Assembly: GCA_902806295.1 (NCBI GenBank)
Contig: CADCWB010000126.1
Location: 1 to 15,888, forward strand
Source of the DNA: an uncultured Sphingomonas sp.
GTDB taxonomy: Bacteria > Pseudomonadota > Alphaproteobacteria > Sphingomonadales > Sphingomonadaceae
Reading direction: 5' to 3'
Length of the DNA stretch: 15,888 nt
The translations under genes and the position numbers were made by a program. The notes beneath the pieces were generated by a model. That model made no database searches and was not told where the DNA came from. It saw only the letters and a program-made list of their open reading frames with translations. Shown here piece after piece: positions 7,138 to 13,803 of this stretch (position 1 is the stretch's first letter; each line of letters opens with the position of its first letter).

Positions 7138-7956
7138 GTGCCGCAAAAGCGAGCGCAGAAAAAGGGCGGCCCGGCGGATCGCCCGGCCAGCACAGGCGCC
7201 AAATCGCGGGACGGAGGACCACCGGCGGCGCGGGAGACCGGACCGCAGCGGATCGCCAAGCTGCTCGCCCGGGCCGGAGTCGCCTCACGCCGCGACATTG
7301 AGCGGATGATCGCGGACGGGCGGATCGCGCTCGACGGCGATGTGCTGACCACGCCTGCCACGCTGCTGACCGACCTGCGCGGCGTCACCGTCGACGGCAA
7401 GCCGGTGGCTCCGCCCGCCGCCGCCCGCCTGTGGCGCTTCTACAAACCGCCTTCGTGCCTGACCGCCGCTTTCGATCCCAAGGGACGCCCGACCATCTAC
7501 GATCGGCTGCCGGCTGGCTTGCCCCGGGTGATGCCGGTCGGGCGACTCGACTTCATGACCGAAGGCCTGCTGCTGATGACCAACGATGGGGAGCTCAAGC
7601 GCCAGCTCGAGCTGCCCAAGACAGGTGTCGTCCGCCGCTATCGCGCCCGTGCGTTCGGCGACGTCACGCAGGAGCAGCTGGAGGCGCTCAGCGAAGGCGT
7701 CGAGATCGAAGGGATCCGCTACGGGTCGATCGACGCCAATCTGGAACGGCGCACGGGCCGCAATTGCTGGATCGAGCTGTCGCTGACCGAAGGCAAGAAC
7801 CGCGAAGTACGGCGCGTCCTTGCCTATCTCGGGCTCCAGGTCTCGCGGCTGATCCGCACCGAGTACGGGCCCTTCACCATCTACGATCTGGAGCCCGGGC
7901 AGATCGGCGAGGTCCAGCGCGAAGACCTGTTCCGCTTTCGCGCCACGCTGAAGTGA
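7138..7956 (+). CDS. rluB: rRNA pseudouridine synthase, RsuA/RluB/RluF family
   Basis: A 272-residue enzyme that isomerises uridine in ribosomal RNA. A Lys/Arg/Pro-rich, probably disordered N terminus (1-35) leads into an S4 RNA-binding domain (about 36-80, RIAKLLARAGVASRRDIERM). The catalytic domain then carries PVGRLDFMTEGLLLMTNDG with catalytic D138, NREVRRVLAYLGL and RLIRTEYGPF. Length and the S4 domain suit RluB (23S U2605) better than the other members, but family members are hard to tell apart. I chose GTG 7138 with AGAGG 7 bases upstream; TTG 7108, with AAGGA upstream, is a fair alternative that adds 10 residues. Its TGA overlaps the GTG of rsmD as GTGA, which indicates translational coupling. 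Confidence 0.88.
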   Translation: MPQKRAQKKGGPADRPASTGAKSRDGGPPAARETGPQRIAKLLARAGVASRRDIERMIADGRIALDGDVLTTPATLLTDLRGVTVDGKPVAPPAAARLWRFYKPPSCLTAAFDPKGRPTIYDRLPAGLPRVMPVGRLDFMTEGLLLMTNDGELKRQLELPKTGVVRRYRARAFGDVTQEQLEALSEGVEIEGIRYGSIDANLERRTGRNCWIELSLTEGKNREVRRVLAYLGLQVSRLIRTEYGPFTIYDLEPGQIGEVQREDLFRFRATLK

Positions 7957-8492
7957 GGATCATCGCCGGCCAGTGGCGTGGCCGCAAGCTGGTGGCGCCC
8001 CCCGGCCAGGGGACCCGGCCGACCGCCGACCGGACCCGCGAAACATTGTTCAATATGCTGGCGAGCCGCTTGGGTGACTTTGCCGATCTGGCCGTCGCCG
8101 ATCTCTACGCGGGGAGCGGGGCTCTCGGTTTGGAGGCCTTGTCGCGCGGTGCCGCAAGCGTCACCTTCGTTGAGACCGACCCCGCAGCCCGCCGGACCAT
8201 CGAAGCGAACGTGCGCGCGCTTGGCGCCGAGCAGGTCAGCGTTGCCAGCCATTCGGCCGAGCATCTGCCCTCCGGCCGCAGCTTCGACCTGATTCTCGCT
8301 GACCCGCCCTATGCACCGGACAGCGGCAGCGCGGTGGTCAGGGCCGTCCTAAGCGGCGGATGGCTGGCGCCGACCGGCTGGCTGGCGATCGAGACCGGGC
8401 GCGGCGAGCCCGTGCAGCCCCGTGAGCTTGAGCTTGAGGCTGAACGCGACACGGGGGCCGCGCGCATCACCCTGTTGCGTCGGTCGGCTTAG
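7953..8492 (+). CDS. rsmD: 16S rRNA (guanine966-N2)-methyltransferase RsmD
   Basis: A 179-residue SAM-dependent methyltransferase that modifies G966 of 16S rRNA in the 30S subunit. It starts RIIAGQWRGRKL, the usual RsmD opening, followed by RPTADRTRETLFNML. The SAM-binding loop is DLYAGSGALGLEALSRGA (50-67), with the acidic residue after motif II in FVETD. The catalytic DPPY motif is at 117-120. The GTG start at 7953 overlaps the pseudouridine synthase stop by 4 bases, so both rRNA-modification enzymes are made from one transcript. The TAG stop overlaps the stop of the convergent Lys-rich gene by 4 bases. Confidence 0.92.
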   Translation: MRIIAGQWRGRKLVAPPGQGTRPTADRTRETLFNMLASRLGDFADLAVADLYAGSGALGLEALSRGAASVTFVETDPAARRTIEANVRALGAEQVSVASHSAEHLPSGRSFDLILADPPYAPDSGSAVVRAVLSGGWLAPTGWLAIETGRGEPVQPRELELEAERDTGAARITLLRRSA

Positions 8493-8848
8493 GCCTTCTT
8501 CTCGCCGCCGGTCGTCACTTCCTTCAGCAAGCGCGCACCGATGGCGGCTGCGGCGGCCTTGCCGGCCGTTTTCACCGCCTGAGCCGACTTAACCTTGGCC
8601 GAGTCCTCTTTATTGCTCTCGGCGATGGCGGCAACGGCGGCGAGCGCGCCTACTGCGATCAGGTCGCCGACCAGCGGATGGTCGAGCACCTTGCCGAGCG
8701 CATGCAGGCCGCGGCTGTCTTCCTTCGCCTTCTTGCCGGCCTTATTGTTCTTGTTCTTTCCCTTGTTGTTGGACTGCTCACCGCCGGCAATCAGCTCCAG
8801 CTTCGGCTTGTCGCCTTTAGCCTTGGCCGCCTTCTTTTCTTTCGCCAT
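8489..8848 (-). CDS. Lys/Ala-rich small protein of unknown function
   Basis: I do not recognise this family. The 119 residues fall in three parts: a highly basic, Asn/Lys-rich, low-complexity N-terminal half (about 1-45, with NNKGKNKNNKAGKKAK), a hydrophobic stretch LVGDLIAVGALAAVAAIAE (59-77), and an Ala/Lys-rich helix (about 84-110). The basic start could bind nucleic acid or phospholipid heads and the hydrophobic part could insert in a membrane; both are guesses from composition. ATG 8848, preceded by AGGGAG, is preferred to the longer frame up to 8941, whose extra residues look like noise. It is divergent from the hemerythrin gene. A GGAAC element lies upstream on its strand (8892-8896) without a properly spaced partner. 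Confidence 0.7.
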   Translation of the reverse strand: MAKEKKAAKAKGDKPKLELIAGGEQSNNKGKNKNNKAGKKAKEDSRGLHALGKVLDHPLVGDLIAVGALAAVAAIAESNKEDSAKVKSAQAVKTAGKAAAAAIGARLLKEVTTGGEKKA

Positions 8849-8934
8849 GTCCTGCTCCCTGTTCGTTTGACGGTCACCATATCGGCACCTCGTTCCGGAT
8901 CGGCAAGCGCAGCCGCTGCGATCGCTTCGCAAGT

Positions 8935-8960
8935 GGAACAATCATCCGCTATGACGCCTT
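8935..8960 (+). promoter_or_regulatory. weak EcfG-like promoter before the hemerythrin gene
   Basis: GGAAC (8935-8939), 17 bases, then CCTT (8957-8960) on the strand of the hemerythrin gene, whose ATG is at 8987. The -10 part differs from CGTT at the G, which is usually conserved, so support is weak. Position and orientation are right. Confidence 0.3.
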
Positions 8961-8986
8961 TGCTGGCGAGAAGCAGGAGACACCGA

Positions 8987-9484
8987 ATGCCCGACGCCAT
9001 TACCTTATTGAAGGAAGACCACCGCCGGGTCGAAGACCTGTTCGCCGACTTTAAGAAAGCCAAGGGCGATGGCCGCAAGCAGAAGCTTGCGGAGCAGATC
9101 TGCGCCGAGCTGATCGTCCACTCACAGATCGAGGAGGAAATCTTCTACCCGGCTTGCGAGGGAGCAGTCGACGAGGCCGACATCAAGGAAGCCTATGTCG
9201 AGCATGACGGCGCCAAGGTGCTGATCGCCGAGATCGCGACCGGCGGACCGGACGACGATTATTATGAGGCCAAGGTCAAGGTGCTGCAGGAGCAGATCGA
9301 GCACCACGTCAAGGAAGAGGAAGGGCGGCTGAACGGCATCTTCTCGCAAGCGCGCCGGCATGGGGTCGACATGGACGCGCTCGGCGACGAACTCGCCGCT
9401 CGCCGTTCGGAGTTGATGGCCGGTATCGAGAAGAACGGCCTGCCGCAGGTCAAGTTGACGACCATGGACGACGTAAAAGTCTAG
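8987..9484 (+). CDS. hemerythrin HHE-domain protein
   Basis: A 165-residue four-helix protein expected to bind a non-haem diiron centre. Candidate ligands are H12 (LKEDHRRVEDLF), H45 and E49 (HSQIEEEIFYPA), H73 (YVEHDGAKVLI) and H106/H107 with E111 (IEHHVKEEEGRL), in the order expected for HHE cation-binding domains. Such proteins bind or sense oxygen, NO or peroxide, or buffer iron; which applies here cannot be told. The protein has no signal peptide or membrane segment, so it should be cytoplasmic. About 30 C-terminal residues after the domain contain a Met/Asp-rich end. AGGAGA 7 bases before the ATG fixes the start. Neighbours with stress themes and a weak EcfG-like element suggest stress induction. 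Its stop overlaps that of the convergent gene by 4 bases. Confidence 0.87.
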   Translation: MPDAITLLKEDHRRVEDLFADFKKAKGDGRKQKLAEQICAELIVHSQIEEEIFYPACEGAVDEADIKEAYVEHDGAKVLIAEIATGGPDDDYYEAKVKVLQEQIEHHVKEEEGRLNGIFSQARRHGVDMDALGDELAARRSELMAGIEKNGLPQVKLTTMDDVKV

Positions 9485-9870
9485 GTGACCGGGTCGAGGT
9501 CCGGGTTGCTGGCGACATAGGCCACCGGCAACCCGGCCAGCAGCAAGGCCAGAGGGAGCGTGATCGGGTGGACTCCGGCGCTGAACAGCAAGCCGGCGGG
9601 AACCGCGCACAGCGATAGCAGGCCGACCAGTGCCAAGGGGCCCGACGCCGCCTTGACCGCGGTTCGCAGCCTGGAACGGTCGATCATCAATTCACTGACC
9701 AGACGGACAATACCGCTGGCCGATCGCCGGCACACTGCTGGCATCAATGCGTGCAGTAAGCAGGCGACGCCGGCTGCCAGCAGCATGGCACCGACCAGTG
9801 AGGCAAACCGAAGGTGCTCGAAATAGCTTTCCCTCGCTTCGTTGAGGTGATCGCGGGCGGCGGCGAACAT
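9481..9870 (-). CDS. membrane protein with DUF6356-like N terminus
   Basis: The 129 residues start with a pattern that matches my memory of the sphingomonad DUF6356 family: ESYFEHLRFA, a membrane helix (about 22-45) containing AAGVACLLHALMP, and then SASGIVRLVSEL. Function unknown. After this come two further hydrophobic segments (about 77-99 and 101-121) that are not part of a typical, shorter DUF6356 protein as I know it, giving three membrane spans in total. The Cys at position 48 lies just past the first span. ATG 9870 is preferred over TTG 9876 because AGGGA lies about 7 bases upstream. A perfect inverted repeat (9914-9929) lies about 45 bases upstream of the start. Confidence 0.65.
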   Translation of the reverse strand: MFAAARDHLNEARESYFEHLRFASLVGAMLLAAGVACLLHALMPAVCRRSASGIVRLVSELMIDRSRLRTAVKAASGPLALVGLLSLCAVPAGLLFSAGVHPITLPLALLLAGLPVAYVASNPDLDPVT

Positions 9871-9913
9871 GGACAATCCCTCGGCTGCATCTCCGTGCGA
9901 GGAGGAGACTGTT

Positions 9914-9929
9914 CTTGACGGACGTCAAG
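9914..9929. promoter_or_regulatory. perfect 7+2+7 inverted repeat, possible operator
   Basis: CTTGACG-GA-CGTCAAG is a perfect palindromic repeat with a two-base centre. It lies in the 148-base gap between the L,D-transpeptidase stop and the DUF6356-like start, about 45 bases upstream of the latter. On the minus strand the left arm supplies a TTGACG that could be a -35 element, so the repeat could be an operator covering the promoter of the 9481-9870 gene. No matching -10 is obvious. Confidence 0.4.
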
Positions 9930-10018
9930 CCGCTTTGCGGCGAACACCGGGCATCGTTGCGCCGAGTGGTAAGGCACCGGTGGAGCGCAAGGGGAAGACA
10001 CCCCACCGGATCTCGCTA

Positions 10019-10576
10019 TCAGGCGGCAATCAGGACCGGGGTCCCGACCTGAGTCATCTGGTACAAGCGCGCCGCGAACGCCTTGGGCAGGCGGACGCAC
10101 CCATGGCTGGCCGGGCTCGGGGCGACAAAGCCGGCGTGCAGCGCAATGCCGTATTGGTCTAGTCGCTGCATGTGCGGCATCGGCGCGTTGTCATATTTGC
10201 GGCTGAAGTGCATCGGCTTCTTCTCCATGACTGGGAAGATGCCGGTCGGCGTGTCGTTGCCGGGCTTTCCGCTCGAGATGGTGGTCACACCCACCAGCCG
10301 GTCCCCGCGGTAGACATAGGCCATCTGCTCGGACAGGCTGACCACGACCCGCGGAGCGCCTGAGCCGACGTTCTTGGCCCACAGATACTGACCAGGCTTA
10401 AGGATCTTCGGGCCGAACTCCTCCACCATGTCCCACCGCGCCGTGTCGGCGGCGCTGGCCGCGGTGAAGCGGGCTTCTTCCGTTTCAATGGCGGCACCGG
10501 CCATGCTGGGAACGCTCAGGGCAAACAACCCCGACGCGGCCAGCGCAATCGCTAGCTTCTTCATTTTGCGGCTCAT
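10019..10576 (-). CDS. periplasmic L,D-transpeptidase (YkuD domain)
   Basis: A 185-residue exported enzyme. A signal peptide (MSRKMKKLAIALAASGLFAL..., cleavage probably after AGA, about residue 28) is followed by a short linker and a YkuD catalytic domain (about 75-184). The catalytic motif is intact: H147 in ALHAGF and SHGCVRLP with H158 and nucleophile C160. Such enzymes make 3-3 cross-links in peptidoglycan or attach proteins to it. PGNDTPTGIFPVMEK is the usual substrate-side loop. No peptidoglycan-binding domain is present. ATG 10576 gives a normal signal peptide; ATG 10564 is an alternative, and neither has a clear ribosome site. A GGAAC-N16-TGTT element upstream suggests control by the general stress sigma factor, which would fit a role in wall reinforcement under stress. 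Confidence 0.9.
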   Translation of the reverse strand: MSRKMKKLAIALAASGLFALSVPSMAGAAIETEEARFTAASAADTARWDMVEEFGPKILKPGQYLWAKNVGSGAPRVVVSLSEQMAYVYRGDRLVGVTTISSGKPGNDTPTGIFPVMEKKPMHFSRKYDNAPMPHMQRLDQYGIALHAGFVAPSPASHGCVRLPKAFAARLYQMTQVGTPVLIAA

Positions 10577-10602
10577 TTTCTTGTTGACTTGTTGCTCGGA
10601 CT

Positions 10603-10627
10603 AACAATCGAGCCTTGCAACCGTTCC
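10603..10627 (-). promoter_or_regulatory. candidate EcfG-type promoter of the L,D-transpeptidase
   Basis: On the minus strand GGAAC (10627-10623), 16 bases, then TGTT (10606-10603): one mismatch from the EcfG consensus GGAAC-N16/17-CGTT. It ends 27 bases upstream of the ATG at 10576, in the right orientation. Confidence 0.45.
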
Positions 10628-10662
10628 CGCTGAGTCGCTCGCGTAACGGTTCGCTTTGTACT

Positions 10663-10905
10663 TCAGGCGTGGGCGCTTAGGAATTTGCCGAGCGCGTCGG
10701 ACCCGCCGATCTTCACGCCGTCGACCCAGATCAGCGGCGTGGTGGTGACCCCATGCTCGGCCTTGAACGCCTCCACTTCTTCGCGGCTGCCCAGGATATG
10801 CTCTTCCACCTCGAAGTTGGCGTCCTCCAGCATCTGCTTGGCGCGACGCCCGAACGGGCATTCGTGGTCCGGCAGGACCATGCGGTAGAGAGTGGCTTGA
10901 GGCAT
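10663..10905 (-). CDS. glutaredoxin-like thiol protein (monothiol CPFG)
   Basis: An 80-residue thioredoxin-fold protein of glutaredoxin size. The active site is HECPFGRR, with C16 as the only active-site cysteine in place of the dithiol CPYC. The cis-proline loop is TTTPLIWVDG and the GSH-contact stretch is GGSDALGKFL. It could reduce glutathione mixed disulfides or act as a GST-like thiol transferase; the ECPFG pattern also occurs in glutathione transferase N-terminal domains, but no C-terminal helical domain follows. ATG 10905 is set by AGGAGA 8 bases upstream; a 33-residue upstream extension in the same frame has no family resemblance. It is divergent from the RNA helicase gene. A GGAAC-N16-CGCT element upstream hints at stress control. 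Confidence 0.85.
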   Translation of the reverse strand: MPQATLYRMVLPDHECPFGRRAKQMLEDANFEVEEHILGSREEVEAFKAEHGVTTTPLIWVDGVKIGGSDALGKFLSAHA

Positions 10906-10935
10906 CGGAGTTTCTCCTGACTTGCGAGACAGACC

Positions 10936-10960
10936 AGCGCCCGAGCAGTGCCGTGGTTCC
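10936..10960 (-). promoter_or_regulatory. possible EcfG-type promoter of the glutaredoxin gene
   Basis: On the minus strand GGAAC (10960-10956), 16 bases, CGCT (10939-10936): one mismatch from CGTT. The expected start point near 10928 would leave a leader of about 23 bases before the ATG at 10905, enough to hold the AGGAGA ribosome site. Confidence 0.4.
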
Positions 10961-11002
10961 GGCGGGTGGCAGAATGCACCGAAACCGCCTAAGCGCGTCG
11001 CC

Positions 11003-12682
11003 ATGCCTCATTCTCATCTCTCCCCCGCGCTTGCGCAGGCGCTCGCCGCGCGTGGTTATGACACCCTTACCGAAGTCCAGTCCGCCGTCTCCGCCGCGGA
11101 GGCGCACGGCCGCGACCTGATCGTTTCGGCTCGCACCGGCTCGGGCAAGACCGTCGCCTTCGGCCTGGCCATGGCTGGCGAGTTGGTCGGGGAGGGCGAC
11201 CGTTTGCCGTTCGCCCGCACGCCGCTCGCCCTGGTCATTGCTCCGACCCGCGAACTCGCGTTGCAGGTCTCGACCGAGCTGGAGTGGCTCTACGCCGCTG
11301 CCGGCGCGCGCGTGTTGACCTGCGTCGGCGGCATGGACCCGCTCAAGGAGCGCCGCGCGCTGCAGGGCGGAGCGCACATTGTGGTGGGCACGCCCGGCCG
11401 CCTGCGCGATCACTTGGAACGCGGTGCGCTGGACCTGTCGGCGCTCAAGGTCGCCGTGCTCGACGAGGCGGACGAGATGCTCGACATGGGCTTCCGCGAA
11501 GAACTCGAGGAGATCCTCGACGCCACCCCGGGCGAGCGCCGCACGCTCCTCTTCTCCGCCACCATGCCGCGCCCGATCGTCGCGCTGGCCAAGCGTTACC
11601 AGCGCGATGCCCTGCGGATCGAGACGGTCGGCGGTGGGCAGGGACATGGCGACATCGCGTATCAGGCAGTTGCCGTGTCACCCACGGACATCGAGCATGC
11701 GGTGGTGAACCTTTTGCGCTTTCATGATGCGGAGACGGCCATCCTGTTCTGCGCCACTCGTGAGGCTGTGCGCCGCCTCCACGGCAGCTTGACCGAGCGC
11801 GGGTTCGAGCCGGTGGCGCTGTCGGGCGAGCATAGCCAGGCCGATCGCAACCGCGCGCTGCAAGCCTTGCGCGATGGCCGCGCCCGCGTGCTGGTGGCAA
11901 CCGACGTCGCCGCGCGCGGGATCGACTTGCCGTCCGTAAGTCTGGTCATCCACGTCGAATTGCCGCGCGACGCGGAGGCGCTCCAGCACCGTTCCGGCCG
12001 AACCGGCCGCGCCGGGCGCAAGGGCACGGCGGTGCTGATCGTGCCCAACATGCGTCGCCGCCGCGTCGACATGATGCTGAAATCGGCCCGCATCCCGGTC
12101 GAATGGATTGCCGCCCCGACCAGCCAGGCGATCCGCGCCAAAGACCGCGAGCGGTTGATTGAACGGCTGAAGGCGCCGGTCGAACTCGACGCCGATGACC
12201 AGGCACTGGCGACGCAGCTGCTGGCAGAACTAGGACCCGATGCGGTCGCCGCGGCCTTGGTCAAGGCGCTCGCCGCCGACCTCCCCGCACCTGAAGACCT
12301 GTTGGATGGACAGGCCGACGACGGCGCATCCGCCGGGCCGCGCGGCGGCTTCGACGGCTCCAGCTGGTTCAAGATCAATGCCGGCCGGCGGCAGGGCGGC
12401 GATCCGCGCTGGCTGCTGCCGCTGATCTGCCGCATCGGCCACGTCGGCCGCGGGGACATTGGCGCAATCCGGGTGGCCGCAAGCGAAAGCTATTTCGAGG
12501 TGAGTGCGCGTGCGGCGGCCAACTTCGTCAAGGCGCTTCGCAAGAACTCAGCCGCCATGGCGCAGGACGGCATCATGGTCGAACCCTCGACTTCGCCGGC
12601 CGAGCACCTTGCCGCCGGCGGTGGTCCACCCAAGCCGCGGCCGGGGCCCCGTCGTGCAGCGGCCGGAAAGCCGCGCCAATAA
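11003..12682 (+). CDS. DEAD-box ATP-dependent RNA helicase with DbpA-type RNA-binding domain
   Basis: A 559-residue cytoplasmic RNA helicase, probably acting on rRNA or structured mRNA. All core motifs are present: TEVQSAV (Q motif region, 23-29), ARTGSGKT (I, 43-50), APTRELALQ (Ia), GTPGRLRDHL (Ib), LDEADEMLDMGF (II, 153-164), SATM (III, 185-188), AILFCATREA (IV), ATDVAARGID (V) and HRSGRTGRAGRKG (VI, 329-341). After a linker, residues about 452-515 (GSSWFKINAGR ... GAIRVAASESYFEV) form a DbpA-like RNA-binding domain. A Pro/Arg/Lys-rich tail ends the protein. ATG 11003 directly precedes the helicase fold; the ribosome site there is weak. An in-frame TTG at 10922 would add 27 unrelated residues. 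DeaD/CsdA, DbpA and similar names all fit, so no symbol is given. Such helicases often help in cold or stress. Confidence 0.9.
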   Translation: MPHSHLSPALAQALAARGYDTLTEVQSAVSAAEAHGRDLIVSARTGSGKTVAFGLAMAGELVGEGDRLPFARTPLALVIAPTRELALQVSTELEWLYAAAGARVLTCVGGMDPLKERRALQGGAHIVVGTPGRLRDHLERGALDLSALKVAVLDEADEMLDMGFREELEEILDATPGERRTLLFSATMPRPIVALAKRYQRDALRIETVGGGQGHGDIAYQAVAVSPTDIEHAVVNLLRFHDAETAILFCATREAVRRLHGSLTERGFEPVALSGEHSQADRNRALQALRDGRARVLVATDVAARGIDLPSVSLVIHVELPRDAEALQHRSGRTGRAGRKGTAVLIVPNMRRRRVDMMLKSARIPVEWIAAPTSQAIRAKDRERLIERLKAPVELDADDQALATQLLAELGPDAVAAALVKALAADLPAPEDLLDGQADDGASAGPRGGFDGSSWFKINAGRRQGGDPRWLLPLICRIGHVGRGDIGAIRVAASESYFEVSARAAANFVKALRKNSAAMAQDGIMVEPSTSPAEHLAAGGGPPKPRPGPRRAAAGKPRQ

Positions 12683-12717
12683 AGATCGCAGGCTTGGAGC
12701 CTTCTAACGCAAAGCAG

Positions 12718-12745
12718 AAGGGCGCCCCGGTGAGGGGGCGCCCTT
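12718..12745. terminator. strong hairpin between convergent genes
   Basis: AAGGGCGCCCC-GGTGAG-GGGGCGCCCTT: a perfect 11-bp stem with a 6-base loop, in the 81-base gap between the helicase stop and the DUF2382 stop. The perfect, G/C-rich stem and its position suggest a terminator serving both directions. Neither side has a long T run; the minus-strand side (CTGCTTTGCGTT) is the more T-rich. Confidence 0.75.
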
Positions 12746-12763
12746 CCTCAAGCATGAACTCGC

Positions 12764-13615
12764 TTAGCGGTTCTTGTCGAAGCCAAACGCGCCGGAGCCA
12801 CGATCGGTGGAAGAGCGGTCGTTCCCGGCCATCCCTTCATCCACATCGACTTCGGTGTGGCGAACGGTGTCGTGCACCTGCTCGGTGTGCTCGGTAGCGG
12901 TCTTGCTGACGACCAGCTCCTCCTTCACCCTGGCTTCCTTGGCGACCACGGCTTCCTCAGCCGTCTCGGTCATCTCGATGGTTCGATCACGGAACAGGCT
13001 CTCGTCCTTCATGTCGGCTGCGCCAAGCCGCTGATCGACCGGGCGACGCTCGACGCTGACATGCTCCTCACGAAGGTTCACGCTCTCCTCCACCGGGACT
13101 TCTTCGACGTAGGAGCGCACGCGGGCACCTCCACGCGAGACAGTGCGCTTACCAACTCGCAGTTCTTCCTCGACGATCGGGATATGCTCTTCTTCCAACG
13201 CCCGCCCGCCTGAGCTGGCGATGCCTTGGCTGCCCGACTGTCCCATGCCGGCCGACTGCGACCCCTGCATGCTCGATTTGGGCTGCCAACCATCGTTGCG
13301 CCAATCAGACTGCCGCTGCTCGAGGTCGACTGATCCGGTCTGCTCAAGGACACTGACGATCCGGTTCTCGTCCTCGTCATTGTCGACCTGGGCGCACAGC
13401 AGGAAGGAGCCGCGGCGGATCCCCTCGTCATAGGTATGGCGGTCTTCATGCGATCCGAAGATGCTTCCAAGCCATGAGCCTCGATCCGCGTCATCGCCGT
13501 GGGAGTTCTGGTCGACGATCTTGATGCTGTCGGTATCGAAGCTCGACTCGAGGCGTTGCTTGGCGCTCTCGGCTTCGGCTCGTGAATCATACAATGCGGT
13601 TACTGTCCGGGACAT
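12764..13615 (-). CDS. DUF2382 stress protein with YflT-like N-terminal domain
   Basis: A 283-residue soluble protein. Residues 1-100 (MSRTVTALYDSRAEAESA ... YDEGIRRGSFLLCAQVDND ... TGSVDLEQR) resemble the YflT / general-stress-protein-17M-like domain. A Ser/Gly/Gln-rich linker (about 101-138) follows. The DUF2382 region, about 144-260, is built of two half-repeats: IPIVEEELRVGKRTVSRGG ... EEHVSVERRPV and then EEAVVAKEARVKEELVVSK ... HTEVDVDE. A Gly/Ser-rich tail ends the protein. DUF2382 proteins (YsnF, AvaK relatives) are linked to stress but their biochemical role is unknown. AGGAGAG before the ATG fixes the start. An EcfG-like promoter lies upstream. Its N-terminal domain is clearly paralogous to the 14474-15190 gene. 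Confidence 0.85.
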   Translation of the reverse strand: MSRTVTALYDSRAEAESAKQRLESSFDTDSIKIVDQNSHGDDADRGSWLGSIFGSHEDRHTYDEGIRRGSFLLCAQVDNDEDENRIVSVLEQTGSVDLEQRQSDWRNDGWQPKSSMQGSQSAGMGQSGSQGIASSGGRALEEEHIPIVEEELRVGKRTVSRGGARVRSYVEEVPVEESVNLREEHVSVERRPVDQRLGAADMKDESLFRDRTIEMTETAEEAVVAKEARVKEELVVSKTATEHTEQVHDTVRHTEVDVDEGMAGNDRSSTDRGSGAFGFDKNR

Positions 13616-13655
13616 CCAACTCTCCTGTAGGCTGCCCCCCCCTGGCGTTCATCAA

Positions 13656-13680
13656 AACCATGGCTCGGTGGAGACGTTCC
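13656..13680 (-). promoter_or_regulatory. candidate EcfG-type promoter of the first DUF2382 gene
   Basis: On the minus strand GGAAC (13680-13676), 16 bases, GGTT (13659-13656): one mismatch from the consensus CGTT. It lies 40 bases upstream of the ATG at 13615. It is divergent from the perfect EcfG site at 13744-13768, about 64 bases away. Confidence 0.55.
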
Positions 13681-13743
13681 GGTTGTTTCGGGTCTGCACG
13701 GCGACTTGTGGGGCGCTTGCGGCAGGCCAATGGCGGAAAAGTG

Positions 13744-13768
13744 GGAACGCTCGAGGCGCCGACCCGTT
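13744..13768 (+). promoter_or_regulatory. perfect EcfG-type (general stress sigma) promoter
   Basis: GGAAC (13744-13748), exactly 16 bases, CGTT (13765-13768): a full match to the alphaproteobacterial general stress response consensus GGAAC-N16/17-CGTT. It lies 35 bases upstream of the small membrane protein gene at 13804, which has an AGGAGG ribosome site. This is the best sigma-factor signature in the window. Confidence 0.75.
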
Positions 13769-13803
13769 CGGTTGCCTGACACGTCCACTAACAGGAGGAA
13801 TGG

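Noticed and set aside
8872..8896. GGAAC-N19-CGTC on the minus strand before the Lys/Ala-rich gene
   Set aside because: The spacing is two or three bases too long for an EcfG promoter and the -10 has a mismatch, so it is not listed as a promoter.
10601..11647. 348-codon open frame on the minus strand spanning the glutaredoxin gene and the start of the helicase
   Set aside because: It reads the glutaredoxin region in the wrong frame and the helicase antisense; both real genes have intact motifs and the divergent arrangement explains the region.
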